From positions 620,001 to 684,000 of the forward strand of contig VUYT01000002.1 of the NCBI GenBank assembly GCA_008802785.1: DNA of 64,000 nucleotides, written 5' to 3'. The notes below the pieces were generated by a model. The model was not told the DNA's origin. It saw only the letters and a program-made list of their open reading frames with translations, and made no database searches. Below, piece by piece: positions 1 through 12,052 of the stretch; within the stretch, counting starts at the first letter, position 1, and the number at the start of each line of letters is the position of its first letter. The stretch is from Symmetrospora coprosmae (taxonomy: Eukaryota; Basidiomycota; Cystobasidiomycetes; Symmetrosporaceae). Both the position numbers and the translations under genes were made by a program.

Positions 1-183
1 TGGGGTGGCTCCCGCACCCAGCTCTTCGGACACGCGCGCGACAGTCTCTGCGCTCGCTTCAAGCTCGAGCACAAGCGTCGGGAACGGAGGCGGCATTGGA
101 AGCGCGTCGGCACATGTGAGTGTGGGTTCAGCAGTGGACGCGACAGCAGAGTGACTCCGCTGATACCTGCAGTTCCTCCTGTG

Positions 184-3100
184 ATGTGGGCCCGCTCAAA
201 GCCGCACCGCAAGTCCTTCTTCTCATCCCTCCTCTCCCGCTCGTCCTCCTTCAACGGGCACGCTCACTCGCCCTCGGCCACGCAGCAGGGCATGTCGCGC
301 TCCAGCTCGAGCGGCTTTCCGCACATCGCCGCCCCCACAGGCAGCCCGAGCATCCCAAGCGGGCGCGTCAGCACGTCGTCGTCGCCGGTGTTCGACCGCG
401 CTGGCGGGCGCAGGCGGACCTTCTCCTCTTCCTCGCGCAGCCACGGCCACGCACGCCACTCGAGCAGCCCCGTACCGCCGACTCCGACGCTCCTTGGCGC
501 TTCAACTACCCAATCTGCCGCTGCAGCGTTCGCGAGGGCCGCCTCGCCTCTTCTGAGTCGGTCCGTGGGGCCGGCCGCGCCGCTAGCGCACGATGGCGTC
601 TTTGGTCCCATCCCGCCCTCGCCGGCTCCCACTGCTACGCGCTCTGCGCAGCACGGCAGCTCGCAGGCGCAGCCAGCCCTACCCTCCCGCGCATCGCGCA
701 TCAGGCAGCACTTCACCTCGTCTGCCACTTCGAGCATGCCCAGACGGTCACCCACGCCGAACCAGAGCAGCATCAGTCACGGAGAGCAGCGAGGTATGGC
801 GCGCTCAGCGACGCACGACTCGTTGAACGGAGTACCAGTCTCCGCACCACCTCCGCGGCCGCCGCTTGAGGCACTCGGCCTCGCACTAGGCCCGCTCTCG
901 CCCTCGCTCAGCCTGGGCCGGTACGGACAGCCTCTGTGCGGCGCCGTGCTCGACGGCAAGTATCTCCTTATTGGTACCACACTCGGCCTCGACTTCCTCC
1001 CGCTCAACCGCGCAGGCAACAAGGCGTTCCGCTCGGGCCTGTTCGATCGCCTCGCGAGCGCGGCCTCGTCATCAGCGTCTGGTGCTGGACACGGCACAGG
1101 CGCGTCGCCTGTCTTTGCGTCCTCCTCGTCAGCGTTCGGTGCAGCGCACGATGCCGGTGCCAGTGCCAGTTCCAGTGCCGAAGCGGCGCACGCGTCCGAC
1201 TGGCACGCCTACACGAGCCGCGATTCGCGCATCCGGAAACCCATCCCGCTCATCAAGAAGACGCGGTTCAAGCAGCTCGCAGTCCTCGACCAGCGCAGCA
1301 ACGTCCTCCTCGCCGTCGCGGGGCGCAACGACCACGTCCGCGTGTATGCGCTCGACAGCCTACGCGCCGTTATTGAGAAGCGCGTGAGGGAGATTGACGA
1401 CAAGGAAGGGCACCCTTCTGCTGGAGCGGGCAGGGGCGTGGGCGTCGCGCTCGGGACGGGAGCCCCGGTCGGCGTGAAGCGGAGCGCGAACGGCATTCCG
1501 CCTGTTCCGCCTGTTCCGAACACTTACAAAGGCAAAGAGAGGGAGCGACCGCGTCCTGGCATAAGTGGCGGTGCAGCTGGCTCGGCACCCTCCTCCGCTG
1601 CCGCCCGGTCGCCTAGTCTCCCGTATCTCTCATCGTCTTCTGCGACATTCACCAGCCCTGCGATGACGCCTAGCAGCAGCGCGGCGAGCGCCCTGTCCAG
1701 CGCCACGAGTGACCGCCTAGAGCCACCACAGCTCTCGCCGCCCCCTGCTTATGCCTATCCGGAGCGATTAGGCCAATCCCGGTCGCAGCCGCCTTCTCCG
1801 CAGCAGCAGACGACGCGCTCTCGCCGCACATCAGCCCATCACCCAGCTTCGCCCAGTTCAGCGGGCACGCCGTCCCCCTCGTCCACGCAATACCAGTTTG
1901 CAGCGTCCTCTCCGCGCGCAATGCGCCGTCACAAGAGCCGCGAGACCATCCGGCGGCCTTCGAGCGCTGGCTCGGCTTCTGCCTCTGCATCCGCTGCTGC
2001 TGCGTTGGGCGGTGGCAGCCGCCGCGGATCCGCGGCAACCGTCACGCCAGGGACGGTTGCGTCGCTCGCTGCGTCTACCGGCAGTGTCAGTGCACGGAGG
2101 AGGAGCTCGACGGCCACCGTCTCGGCACACAGCGTCAGCCGCCGTAGCTCGGCAAATCACCTGCATGCGCGCAGCCCGACTGCAGTGCATGAGGAAGAAG
2201 ACTTCGAGTGGGTGGACGCGGATGGAGGGACGCTTGCGAATGGCGTGCAGGCGGCCGCAAGGACAACAGACAAAAAGAGACGGCCTTCGACTGCGCCCTC
2301 GGTTGCGAATGCCGCGGCCGCCTGCGGCTCGTATAGCTTCCCTTCCGAGTCGACATCGAGCTCATCTATAGCAGTGGGGCGTCCTGCGCAGGCAGACGTG
2401 CAGCGCAATGCTAATGCAGAGGACAGCAATCCGGACGCCAGTACCGAAGTCGATGCAGGGTTCTCTGCCGACGACGAGAAAACCGAGGCGGAGAACATCA
2501 AAGAGGCCCGCGTGTCACCACCGCCATCGCCTCGCTCTCGCAGTCACCAGCAGGCCGCTCAGCAGCCAAGTAGCCCTGTAGGGACGATGCAGCGATCGGG
2601 GTCTCCAAGCGCGATTTCGACCCTTCCTCGATCTTCGAATCAGACGGCCAGGCGAAGTCAGCACCAGCCACGTGGCGCTATCGCCCTCAGTCCGCGTGAA
2701 GACATGGCTTCGTTGGCAGACTTCCTCAACGACGGCCCGCCTGTGCCACCATCCGCCTTGTCGGCAAGCCTGTCGCAGAGGTCAAACACGGCGAAGCAGG
2801 AAATCACACTGCATACCAAGCAGCCTCAACTCGTCGCAAGATCGCCGGTCGCTCAGGTCGCAATCGATGAGGAGGAAGACGATAGTACAGGGCCAAGCCT
2901 CATCGACATTATGCGAGCTGGTCCACCGATCTCCACCGGCATGACCAATCGCTCACTCTCGACCGACAGCACAAGCAGCAGCAACGGCGCGCATCCGGCG
3001 CCCCGTCGGCTGTCGAAGAGCACTAACAGCCGGAAGGTGTCGGGCACAGAGAACGCATCACCCGCAATGGCTCGGTCACCCGCTATGCCCGCCCTCGCAG

Positions 3101-5893
3101 CCGTAGCGAGTTTGGCCAACGCTGTTCCGGCAGACGGGGAGGATACCTCGTCCGTGTCTATGCGACAGCGGACTACCTCGCACAATTTGGACGTTGCAGG
3201 CGGTTCTACGCGACAGCAGCTGTCGGCACCGGTCTCACGGACCCAGGTCAGAAGCGCTTCCTATCAGCCGCGCGGCCCGACGTTTGCCGAGGAGCGGTCG
3301 GGCGGCGAGACTGCGGAACGCACTGCAGGCATGTCCCTTGCAGAAATGCTCCGTGCCGAACCTGCTCCGCCTGCCTCGACAGAGGCAGCTGCCGGTAGCA
3401 TGAGCGGAGCCGCACCTGCTGCAGCGGCGGTGCAGCGCTCTAACACAAACAGCAGCTTGGCATCGGCTGGTACGGCGCAGGGCGCAGGACTCGCGCGGCA
3501 AAAGAAGAAGCGCTGGTCCCTACTCGAGGGGTTGCGCAGTCCCGGCTCTCCAGACCTCGGAGCTCTGCTGGGTACCTCGGCCTCGTCTTCTAGCCTTCCG
3601 CCCAGCGCATCAACAGCGTCGTTAGCCGCCTTATCCGATGATCAGGCGGGTCAGGCAGCTCCTCAGAGTGTGCGTTCTCTGGATCCAGAGACTGGCTCCG
3701 GTCCGCCTGATACCGTCAACGAGCGCCCATCGACCTCGGCCAATGTGGCCTTGCAGGCATCGCCAAGCGCGCCGCAACCTCCGGTGCTCAAGCGTCGGCC
3801 CGCAGGCGAAGACGAGCACACGCCCTTCGGCAACCTGACACCGGACCTCGACCAGGCGCAGAACAACAACCACCCAGACGGCGCAACTATCACCTTTACC
3901 CAGTCGAACGTGACGAGCGTCGACAACGGGTCCGCATCCGCCACCGCAAGTAGCGGGGCGCGGATCGGCAGTCGGAGCAATGGCAGCGGATACCCGGACA
4001 CGTCTGTCGCCGGCACACTCGAGTACGTCAAGCTCGCCAGGACCAAAGGTGCACGCTTCATCCGCGCGAGCGAGACATCGAAGAGAACGTACCTGGCAGT
4101 GCTCTGCGGCGAGCAAGGTGAACGTATCGAGCTCTTCACGGTGAGTGGCGACTTCCTTTAAAGATGGACAGGCGACTGCGGACAGCTGACGCTGGGTGCT
4201 CTGGCTTGCGCCTACTGCAGGGCTCGAAGAACGTGTCACTGTCGCTCAATCGCACTTTCGTCCTTCCTGAAACTCCGCGAACGTGAGCATCGAGGCGTCT
4301 GGGCGGGTACGGTTGGCCATGCTTGCTGATGCGAGTGCGATTCACTTTACAGCATCGAATGTCAGCTGCAAGGCGAGGACCTGCTTGATCTATACCTGAT
4401 CTACGACAGTGCCATCTTCGCGCTCGAGCCGTCAACTGTACGCGTCCGTGAGGTCGGCATCCAGCGGAACGAGCGCCGTGCAGCCCGCCGGGAGCGAGAG
4501 CGCCAGCTCCGTGAAGCTGGCGCACTGACCAACGAGAACTCGGCTCTCGTTTATGCAGCCCCAGACGCGTCGGCCGCGCCCGCTGAGGCTCCTACGGATA
4601 TCGACAGGGCTGGCACTCCGCTCGGCCCGCTGGATCCTGAAGGAGCTCATCTCGCGCAGCAGGATAGTCTGGACGAGCTGCCTCCGCCGCCGCTCACGCC
4701 GCTTGGTCCAAACGTCTCCATTCCCGTCCCGTCAACCAGTGGAGATACGGCTGCTCCGGTCAGGAGCTCGGCACACATCGTCAGACCCGCGCCTCCGGTC
4801 CACAACGAGACATCGTCGGACGACCCAGATGCGGTCTCGCAGCCCCGCCGGCCAGCTGCTTCAGCCGGAGTAGGACTCGGTCTCGAGGCAACTCTGACTG
4901 ACGAGCCGGCTGCGGTGGCGTCGCCTGCTCCCGCGCTGGCTACAGCTTCCGAGAGCCAGCCCTTCCGGGATGACACAACTCCTTCTACCGCACTGGCCTC
5001 CACTTCCGGCTCCACCATCCCTTACACCACTTTCCAGCAACTTGAGTATCTGCCACCCATCCCGCCATCAGTGCTCTCGAGCTCCTACGTCATCCCGCCG
5101 ACATACGAGGCTGTCCTCTCTGCATCGCCCATGCCGACGCAGGAGGCTTTCCGGGCCCTGTCGCCGAATTTGAGCCGCTCTAGCCGTGCGGGCAGCCCTG
5201 CTGTCAACTTGCTCAGCAACGATGCATTCTCGCACGCACACACGCACAGCGATAGTGGCCTAGGCCAGGACACTGCAAACACACCACTGCTCAATCCAGT
5301 CTCTTTGCTTGCCAACCCTGCAGCAAAGAACAATGGCCCGCCTGGTCTGTTCTTTGTCTCGAAGGGCAAGAACACCACGGGCATTGTCGATGGCGATGGT
5401 CGCTCCGTCATCAAGAAGCCCGTTTCATGGGTAGCCCCGGAGGCGGCTGCGCAAGTTGCAGAGTGAGTCGCAAAGTCAACGGGAAAGAGGTATTCTCGCT
5501 TGCCCGGCTGACAGAACCCTCACTCCCCGCAGCCCGATCGGCATCGACGCCTTCTCTCGGCTCGAGGTCGTCCAGACCCATGCTTTTGAGCAGAATGGCC
5601 TCTGCCTGGCTGCCTTTGGGCCAGCCTGTGCCCGCGTCATTGGCCTCGGGCACGAGTACGAGCACAGCATCGAGATCATCCCTCCGGAGGCGTTCAAGCG
5701 TCGGCAAAAGAGCATGGCGTCGCTCTCTGCGGCCGCTGCGCAGGGCAAAGAGTGGCTCCTCGAGGACGCCGCCTTCGTCCGCGACGTGACGTATCTCGCA
5801 AAGGGCGGCGAAGCGACTTACTTTGCCGAGCGGGTCGGGAACGGCGTCATGATACATCACCTCAGCGCCATCGGCTTCAGCATACCGTACTGA
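184..5893 (+). CDS. CNH (citron homology) domain protein with very large low-complexity insert
   Basis: Exons 184-4140, 4221-4282, 4353-5462, 5533-5893 give 1829 residues. The reading frame is open upstream of the first ATG (184), and a Ser/Ala-rich frame also runs from 2 to about 115, so the gene may start outside the window. After a Ser-rich N-terminus, a CNH-like beta-propeller begins near residue 245 (GAVLDGKYLLIGTTLGLDFL) and continues through FKQLAVLDQRSNVLLAVAG near 360. It is then interrupted by about 900 residues of Ser/Pro/Ala/Arg-rich sequence. It resumes at RTYLAVLCGEQGERIELF and finishes in the last exon (GLCLAAFGPACARVIGL). CNH domains usually bind small GTPases, often in Rho GEFs such as Rom2 or in kinases; no DH, PH or kinase domain is visible here. 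The role is therefore inferred only as a signalling or scaffolding protein. NIPA follows in the same direction. Confidence 0.7.
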
Positions 5894-6338
5894 GCGCGCA
5901 CGCAGATTGCATCCACACTCTGTCATTCTTCGAGCTTCGTCCCGCCTTTTCCTACATCGTACTTTTCGGTTTAATCTGTGCCAATCTTCAGCTAGGCGTT
6001 GTTCCATTTTCGGCATTCGTAGGCACTCGCAGACTTAGCAGCACCGCAGTATTATCGATAGGGTAGCATGCTGTTCTCCGGAGTGAAGTCATTTACATCA
6101 CGTCCCAGCCGCGTTATGACAGAGTGAACTGGAGTCGAGTCCAGCGCGTCCCAATCCGGTCGCCACTGACAGGGAGACAGACAGGTTGGACCAGCTCCAA
6201 CAGCATCATCCGAGAAGGGCAGGACGTAGTGGAGATCTGGCAGGGATACGGTAGCCAGCACAGAGAAGCAGAAAGCGCGCACGCGCGCCTGGGCGTCTGG
6301 CTGCCGCCGGCGCAGCTCCGAGGCTTTAGAGCGCGAGC
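5894..6338. other. Intergenic, CNH gene to NIPA gene
   Basis: It should hold the 3' end of the CNH transcript and the promoter of the NIPA-like gene. I see no convincing gene, repeat or structured element. Confidence 0.5.
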
Positions 6339-8987
6339 ATGGCTGTGGATGGGCCAAGCAGCAGCAGCAGCAATAACGGCCAGGAGGATGGCGGCCCAGC
6401 CGTGTCCATCGCCGTCGGCGTCACAATTGCCATCCTCGCGTCCTTCGTGCAGTCCCTGGGTTTGACCATTCAGCGGAAATCGCACCTCCAGAACGAGAGC
6501 TTCCCGCTGGCGAAGCGCAGGCGCGACTGGCAGAGGCCGTGAGTGGCGCACACACACCACAAACATGCTGGAGAGGGATAGCAGTGTCGCTGATGAGATG
6601 GCTGTATTGTGCGCAGACTCTGGCTCGTCGGCTTCATCATCTTCATCTCGTCAAACATCCTCGGGTCCGTCTTTCAGCTGGCGTCCCTGTCCATTGTCAT
6701 CCTGGCACCGCTCGGAGCAGTCTCGCTCTTGTGGAACGCCTTCTTCGCCCGCATCTTGCTCGGCGACCTCTTCTCGCGCTACCTCATCATCGGCACCATC
6801 CTCATCGCTGGCGGCGCAGTCCTCATTGCCATCTTTGGCGTCGTGCCCGAGATCACGCACTCGCTCGAGGACCTGCTCGCCCTCTACGCCAGAACGAGCT
6901 TCATTGTCTGGATCACTCTGCAGTTCGTTCTCATAGCTGCCGTCTTGGGCATCGCTCACTGGTCAGAGGCGCGTCTCGAGAACCGCCTGCAGGACGTGTA
7001 CATTGCCCTGCCTACAGATGACGACGAGGAGGCAGAGGGCGACGGACAGGACACGGAAGATGGCGAAAGTGCTCTGTGCGATGGAGCTGCAGGGCTCCCC
7101 GCGCCATTGAGGAGGCCTGGTGTTCATGGGAGGCAGAGCAAGGCAGCCATAGCATCTGGCAAGCAGGGCAAAGCCCGCAAGGTCCGGCGGTGGAGCACCC
7201 CGCCAGCGTACCTCTCGCTGGCCACCGAGCACCAGTCGCCACCCGAGAGCGGGCCGCCTCTCGCCTCCCCGAATGCCAAACCAGTCGCTGCTGGGCTGCC
7301 ACTTATCAACTTCCAGCCAGCAACACCCGGTACGCCAGATCTGCCGGGCACACCACGGAAGAGCCCTCGCCACGTCAGCTTTGGTCCAGCGTCGTATCGC
7401 TCGACCGTCACAGAAGACAAGGCTCCGTCAGGTGCTGCCGGCGGCGGAGGCAGAAGCAAAGAGTCGACCGTCCGGCCGCGTCTTCCGCAGGACCGTGCAG
7501 AGAAGATGCGCCTCTGGCTGGGCATTGCATACGGCTCGGCGAGCGGGACGATGAGCGGTCTCTGCTTGCTATTTGCAAAGACGGGTGCAGAGCTCCTCAT
7601 CCTAACAGTTATGGGCAAGAACCAGTTCAAGCGGTGGGAGAGCTGGATGATTGTCCTCGCTCTGCTCGTGTGTGCATTGGCGCAGGTACGTCATTCCTTC
7701 GTTCTCAGGGTCCATCTGGCCGTACGTGACTGACGTCCTCGTTTGCTTCGCACTGCCGACAGCTATGGTATCTCAACAAGTCTCTGCGTCTCGCAGGGCC
7801 GACCTTGATCTGCCCTCTGGCATTCTGCTTCTACAATCTCAGCTCGATCTTCAACGGCCTTATGTACTATAATCAATGGAGCCAGCTATCTGGACTGCAG
7901 GACGGCCTGATGAGCTTGGGAATCATCGTACTTCTGGCCGGGGTCTGGGTCGTGAGCATCAAATCATCGGACGATGCGGCCATAATTGAAGGGGAGAGCA
8001 TCGACCTCGTCGAGAGCCCGGAAGAGACGGACGACGAAGAGGCTAGCTTCCTCGGTCACCGAGGCCGTGAGGGAGGCTATGATTTGGAAGACGATGGCGA
8101 GTACGAGGGCAGGGATGAGGAGATGGGTGGCGAGGGCAAATCGCCCGAGGAGGAGACATTCGGAGATCTCAAGAGCAGGATCGCGAACCTTTACCAGGCC
8201 TTCCTGCTAGACCAGGCGGGGCCGCCGCGCGGGTTCAGCGTGGGCATCTCTGCCAGCAGTCCGGGCTTCGCAATCAGACCGCAGCAGCATCACCATGACC
8301 ACCATCATCACCACCACCAGCAGCAGCGGCGAAATACGGCTGCTTCGATCCACTCACCATTGTCCGGAGCAAGACACGGATGGCATAGTCACTCGCGCTC
8401 GGACGACTTCGGCAACAGCACGAGCACCAGCAATAACGGTAGCACGCTCGTTTCCCCAACGGCGCTCATGGGCGGAGAGCCGCGCTATTCTTCGGACGGC
8501 CAGCTCGGGTCGAGGCCGAGCCTCAGTGCGCGGACGACAAGCGAACCTGGACCCAGAGCCGCCGGCGCAGCTGCCGCCATGTCAGCGTCGACGTCAGGAT
8601 CCACGCGGTCTCGCGAGCAGCATGAACTCGCGCTCAGCTACCGGCACCGGCGGAAGCGCTCGCTTGCAGGCGACATCTACGTCGGCGCGAGCGATCCATT
8701 CTCCGAGCAGCCGGCGTTTGAAGCGCCGCCCAGCCCGGGTGGGCAGGGGCACGGGCACGGGCGGCGGAGGTCCAGCTCGGCCATTGAGCCATTCGCAGTC
8801 GCGGCGGACAGGGTCGGGTGCAGATGGGACGTCCGCGTCAACACCAGCGACCGTATCGGCGCACTCGTCAACGCCCGGGAGCCCGGAAGGCGGGCAAGGC
8901 CAGTCTAGAGCGGCATCGAGTCGCACAGGCATTAGGCGGTTCTTGCCGTGGACGCCGGCAGAGCCAGAACGCGTCGCGCAGGATTAG
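6339..8987 (+). CDS. NIPA-type magnesium transporter
   Basis: Exons 6339-6538, 6617-7685, 7763-8738 and, as preferred, 8824-8987 (802 aa). The membrane segments follow the NIPA (DUF803) pattern of the drug/metabolite transporter superfamily: SLGLTIQRKSHL at the first helix, then ILGSVFQLASLSIVILAPLG, a loop with about 150 low-complexity residues, GTMSGLCLLFAKTGAELL, and LWYLNKSLRLAGPTLICPL leading into the last helices (FNGLMYYNQWSQLS). NIPA proteins are Mg2+ transporters of endosomal or plasma membranes. The C-terminal tail is acidic, then His-rich (about 8284-8320), then Ser/Arg-rich. Reading through without the last intron gives a stop at 8908; splicing 8739-8823 (GTGGGC...GTGCAG) gives an alternative tail ending FLPWTPAEPERVAQD, which has the compositional look of real coding. 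Family call is strong, the last exon is uncertain. Confidence 0.82.
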
Positions 8988-9378
8988 ATTGAGATCAGGA
9001 GTGCCCTGTAGTCGATGTAGAGACAGACTTGATGCAGCTTGTATTGGTATACTGCAGGCCTGCTGGCTGATTATGGACACTCGGCGCCGGTTTGCAGAGG
9101 CAGAAAAGGTACTAGGCTACACAGAATTTTTTGAAAGTGTCGACGGCAAGGTGAAGGCATCGATGGAGATGGAGAAAAGCGAAGTCACAGAGAGGACTTC
9201 AGTGATATCTATGTTGATCTGGGATATTTTGCAACGAAATGAAGGTGGTGTGTGTCCGGCGAAACAAGTAATTCGAAGTAGCGTACTGATTGCTTGTTGT
9301 AATCTTGTGATGTTGCGTTGCATTACCGATGCGGGAGGAGGTGCGCTGATATGCGGTGCGGTTGGTCATTGCGGACTC
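8988..9378. other. Convergent intergenic region
   Basis: 3' flanks of the NIPA and Sfr1-like genes meet here. The sequence is less GC-rich than the neighbouring genes; nothing else is recognised. Confidence 0.5.
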
Positions 9379-10906
9379 TCAAGCCTGCGTACCGGTCTCG
9401 ACAGCAGAGTCCCACTCCTCCTTCTCGATGTTCCATCCGAGGACGTCCAGACTTGCGGAAGGGGACGAGAGCAGTTCATCAGCCTGAGCGCAGTGTGCCC
9501 TATCTATGCCGCCAGACGACCTATGCCGGCGCTACTTACGGGATCCCACACTGTAGCAACATCTTCGGCATTCCCCTGTCGCCCGGGTTCTCTGGCGCCT
9601 CCGCGTCGGGCTCCTCCTCCTCCTCTTCTACCTCGCTCTGGTACTCCTGCTCTGCAGGCTCGTCGACGGCATCTGCCTCTTCTTCGTCGATCCTTGCGAA
9701 CTTGGACGGTCTCTCCTGACTCGCATCGTCTCCTGCAGACATGGTGCTACCGCTGCCTCTGCTCGACGTACTGAGCGTCCGCTTGCCCGTGACGGCTTTA
9801 CTCTGGCCGGATGCGGAGACTGACGATTTGGACGAGCTGCGTGACAGGATCTCGGCAGTGTCGGCAGGGAGAGGGTCCCTCTCGTCCTCGGCTTCCATAT
9901 CGCGAGAGAGCTGCTCGCGCTCCTCAGCCGAGAGCTCCTCCACCTGCCTCTTGATGTTGTCCGTGTACGCGTTCGTCTGCTTTTCCCGCGTGTCCCAGCC
10001 CCACCCGCTCCTCTTCTTTCCCCTGTTGTCATCCGGCGAGTCATAGCCAAAGCTGCGCCCATTGCCGCTCGTGCCTCTGGCAGACTGCTCATCGTCCATT
10101 TGATCCTTTGTGAGCGCATAAAGCATGTCCGCAGCCTCCCGCCCCGCGTGTAGCCACTTTTCGGACAGCTCGCGAATGTGCGCCGTGTTGTCGGACGTCT
10201 GCGCGCCCTTTTCCATAGCCGTCGTGTAGCGTTTCGCGTTCTTGAGGTTGGCGAGACGGCGCTCGAGCGCGAAGAGGGCATTTGCGAGCTGGAAGGAGGA
10301 CATTGTCGATTCTGGGAGTGTGCTAGCGTCCGAAACGCCTCCGCTGGGCGCGCTGCTGCCGCGTACGATGGGTGAGACGAACGGCTTGTTCAGGGCTGAC
10401 ACTGACGGAGCGCGGAACGAGGTTGTGATGGGGCGCGAGGAGGTGATGGTCTTTGTTCTGGAAGATGACGCGGGGCCAGAGCGTGGAGTGGCGGATGAAG
10501 ACGAATTCGTCGAAGGACGCGTCGGCGTATCTGCGGGGTTTGCAGGGCGGGGAGCTCTGATGACAGGCGAGCGGAACGGCTTCATTGCCCCATTGGACGC
10601 GAGCAGCCCGCCTACGAGCGTCTTGCTGCCCGGTCGAGGTTTTGGGGTCGGTGCGCTCGCCAGAGTGGCGGGGTTGACTCTTGCGCTCGAGGCGGCCTCC
10701 TCATTCTCATCACTGTCATCGCCGCCTGCCATCGCATCTCCTTCCTCGTTGTGTGCTGCATCCGCCTCATCCGCCTCGTCTGTGACCGCTGCTCGAGCTC
10801 GAGCCGTATCCTGCAGCTGACCCACTCCAGAATCGTTGGCGGCGTCACCCTCCGAGTCGTCTTCGGGCGCGTCCGAGCCGTCAACAGCGTCGTGGCTTGT
10901 CCTCAT
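9379..10906 (-). CDS. Sfr1/Mei5-like recombination accessory protein
   Basis: Exons 10906-9540 and 9499-9379 (495 aa). The first 200 residues are acidic, then Ser/Pro/Arg-rich and probably disordered. A helical domain starts near residue 200 (LANALFALERRLANLKNAKR), continues with LSEKWLHAGREAADMLYAL, and is followed by an acidic, helical stretch. The short last exon supplies a LGWNIEKEEWDSAVE end. This arrangement (disordered N-terminus, C-terminal coiled coil with a KW...A..EA motif, and an LG(W/Y) terminal motif) resembles Sfr1/Mei5, which with Swi5 stimulates Rad51 and Dmc1 strand exchange in the nucleus. The first exon ends in a perfect GTAAGT donor at 9539, but the only acceptor that restores the frame makes a 40-nt intron. 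The ATG at 10906 is the first in frame. Assignment is by pattern, not alignment. Confidence 0.6.
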
Positions 10907-11268
10907 GTCAATCACTGCAAACACAGGGGAGAAGGCGAGTGGAACGCGATATACGCCCGGTAAGACTCAATGATGAGAAGGCTGCTATGATGGGCCAGCT
11001 ATGAAGGGGTTGGCGTGAGGAAGTCCGGGCAGCGGCATGAGGGGATGGGCATGCGGGGCAACGGCAAGACGCTGCAGTCCGTCATCCGAGGACTGTGTAT
11101 GATCATCATTGCGAAGCCCGGGGAAGGCATGCACGTCAGGTACAACGGGGTATACGGACTAAAGAATTGGCTTTGGCATGGCTCAAGCGCATCACCGAGG
11201 GTCTTGAAATGCCCGCCACAGCGACATGTGCTCAACTCAAGACAGCAGGTGAGGTGCTGACCTAAATT
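10907..11268. other. Intergenic, Sfr1-like promoter side
   Basis: Upstream region of the minus-strand Sfr1-like gene and 3' flank of the minus-strand double-psi beta-barrel gene. No gene or repeat seen. Confidence 0.5.
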
Positions 11269-12052
11269 TTACTCGCAGTGGTACGGAAAAGCAGTTGAAG
11301 CAGCGGTCACGCCGGCATAGAGATTTGGCAGGCATCGGCCATCCCAGTGCTTATCGCACATGCTGCCATGAACCTCCTTCCAGCTGCCTGCATGGATGGG
11401 GTTGCTTCCTGCTCCACTGGGCGGCAGGTTGGATCGGGCGTAATCTTCTGGCATTGCGACCTCCTTGTAGTTGGTGAACGAGAGATCGAGGCCGTCTCCT
11501 CCACCGTGGTTGCTGACGACGCGTGCATGTGTCGTCTTGCCATCTGCCCGGATCAAGCAAAAGACTGTCGGATCCTAGGCGCCCTGCGACGCGAAGATGA
11601 ATAGACAATTCACTTCACTCACTGGCACTGATCTCGATGCAAGCGCCGCAGGGCAAGTTGGCCGCCACAAAGCCTGTGCAGTCCTTCTCCGCGACTTCGG
11701 GCGGCATGGACCGGCTGAGCATGGCCGCGAAGGGCAGTCCGCAGCTAGAGTGCGCATTTGGTACCTTCAGGGCCGGATTAGGCTCTGCGTCGCGCTTGAT
11801 GCACATGAGCTCGAATTCGTGAGGGGTGAGTGGGAAGTCAGCCGTAATCGCGCCCGAGCCTGCCCCCTTGAGCTCGTCCGTGCCGTACATCCCGCCCTCC
11901 CCGTAGCTGAAGGTGCTGGGGTCCATCAACTCGAGCTGGTGCTCCCTGGTCTGCGTGAAGCGCTTGTCCAGGGCGGGAGACGTGGGATAACGGCGGATCT
12001 GGCGATGTCTGGCCTGCGATCGTCCACTCAGGGCTGTAGCTGCAGTGGCCAT
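11269..12052 (-). CDS. Double-psi beta-barrel (RlpA/expansin-like) protein
   Basis: Exons 12052-11623 and 11564-11269, joined by a 58-nt GTGAGT intron, give 241 residues. The middle and C-terminal parts show the double-psi beta-barrel pattern: a Cys-Gly start (SSCGLPFAAML), an aromatic/Cys core (LPCGACIEI), a strand with THARVVSNH, and the GLDLSFTNYKEV loop typical of RlpA, expansin, barwin and cerato-platanin-like folds. Such proteins are usually secreted and bind cell-wall glycans. Odd points: the predicted N-terminus has no hydrophobic signal peptide, yet it contains ALDKR, a plausible Kex2 site. An unseen upstream exon or a non-classical route is possible. The upstream leader carries two copies of AGCTAGCGAGTGTGGG (12083-12124). 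Confidence 0.6.
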
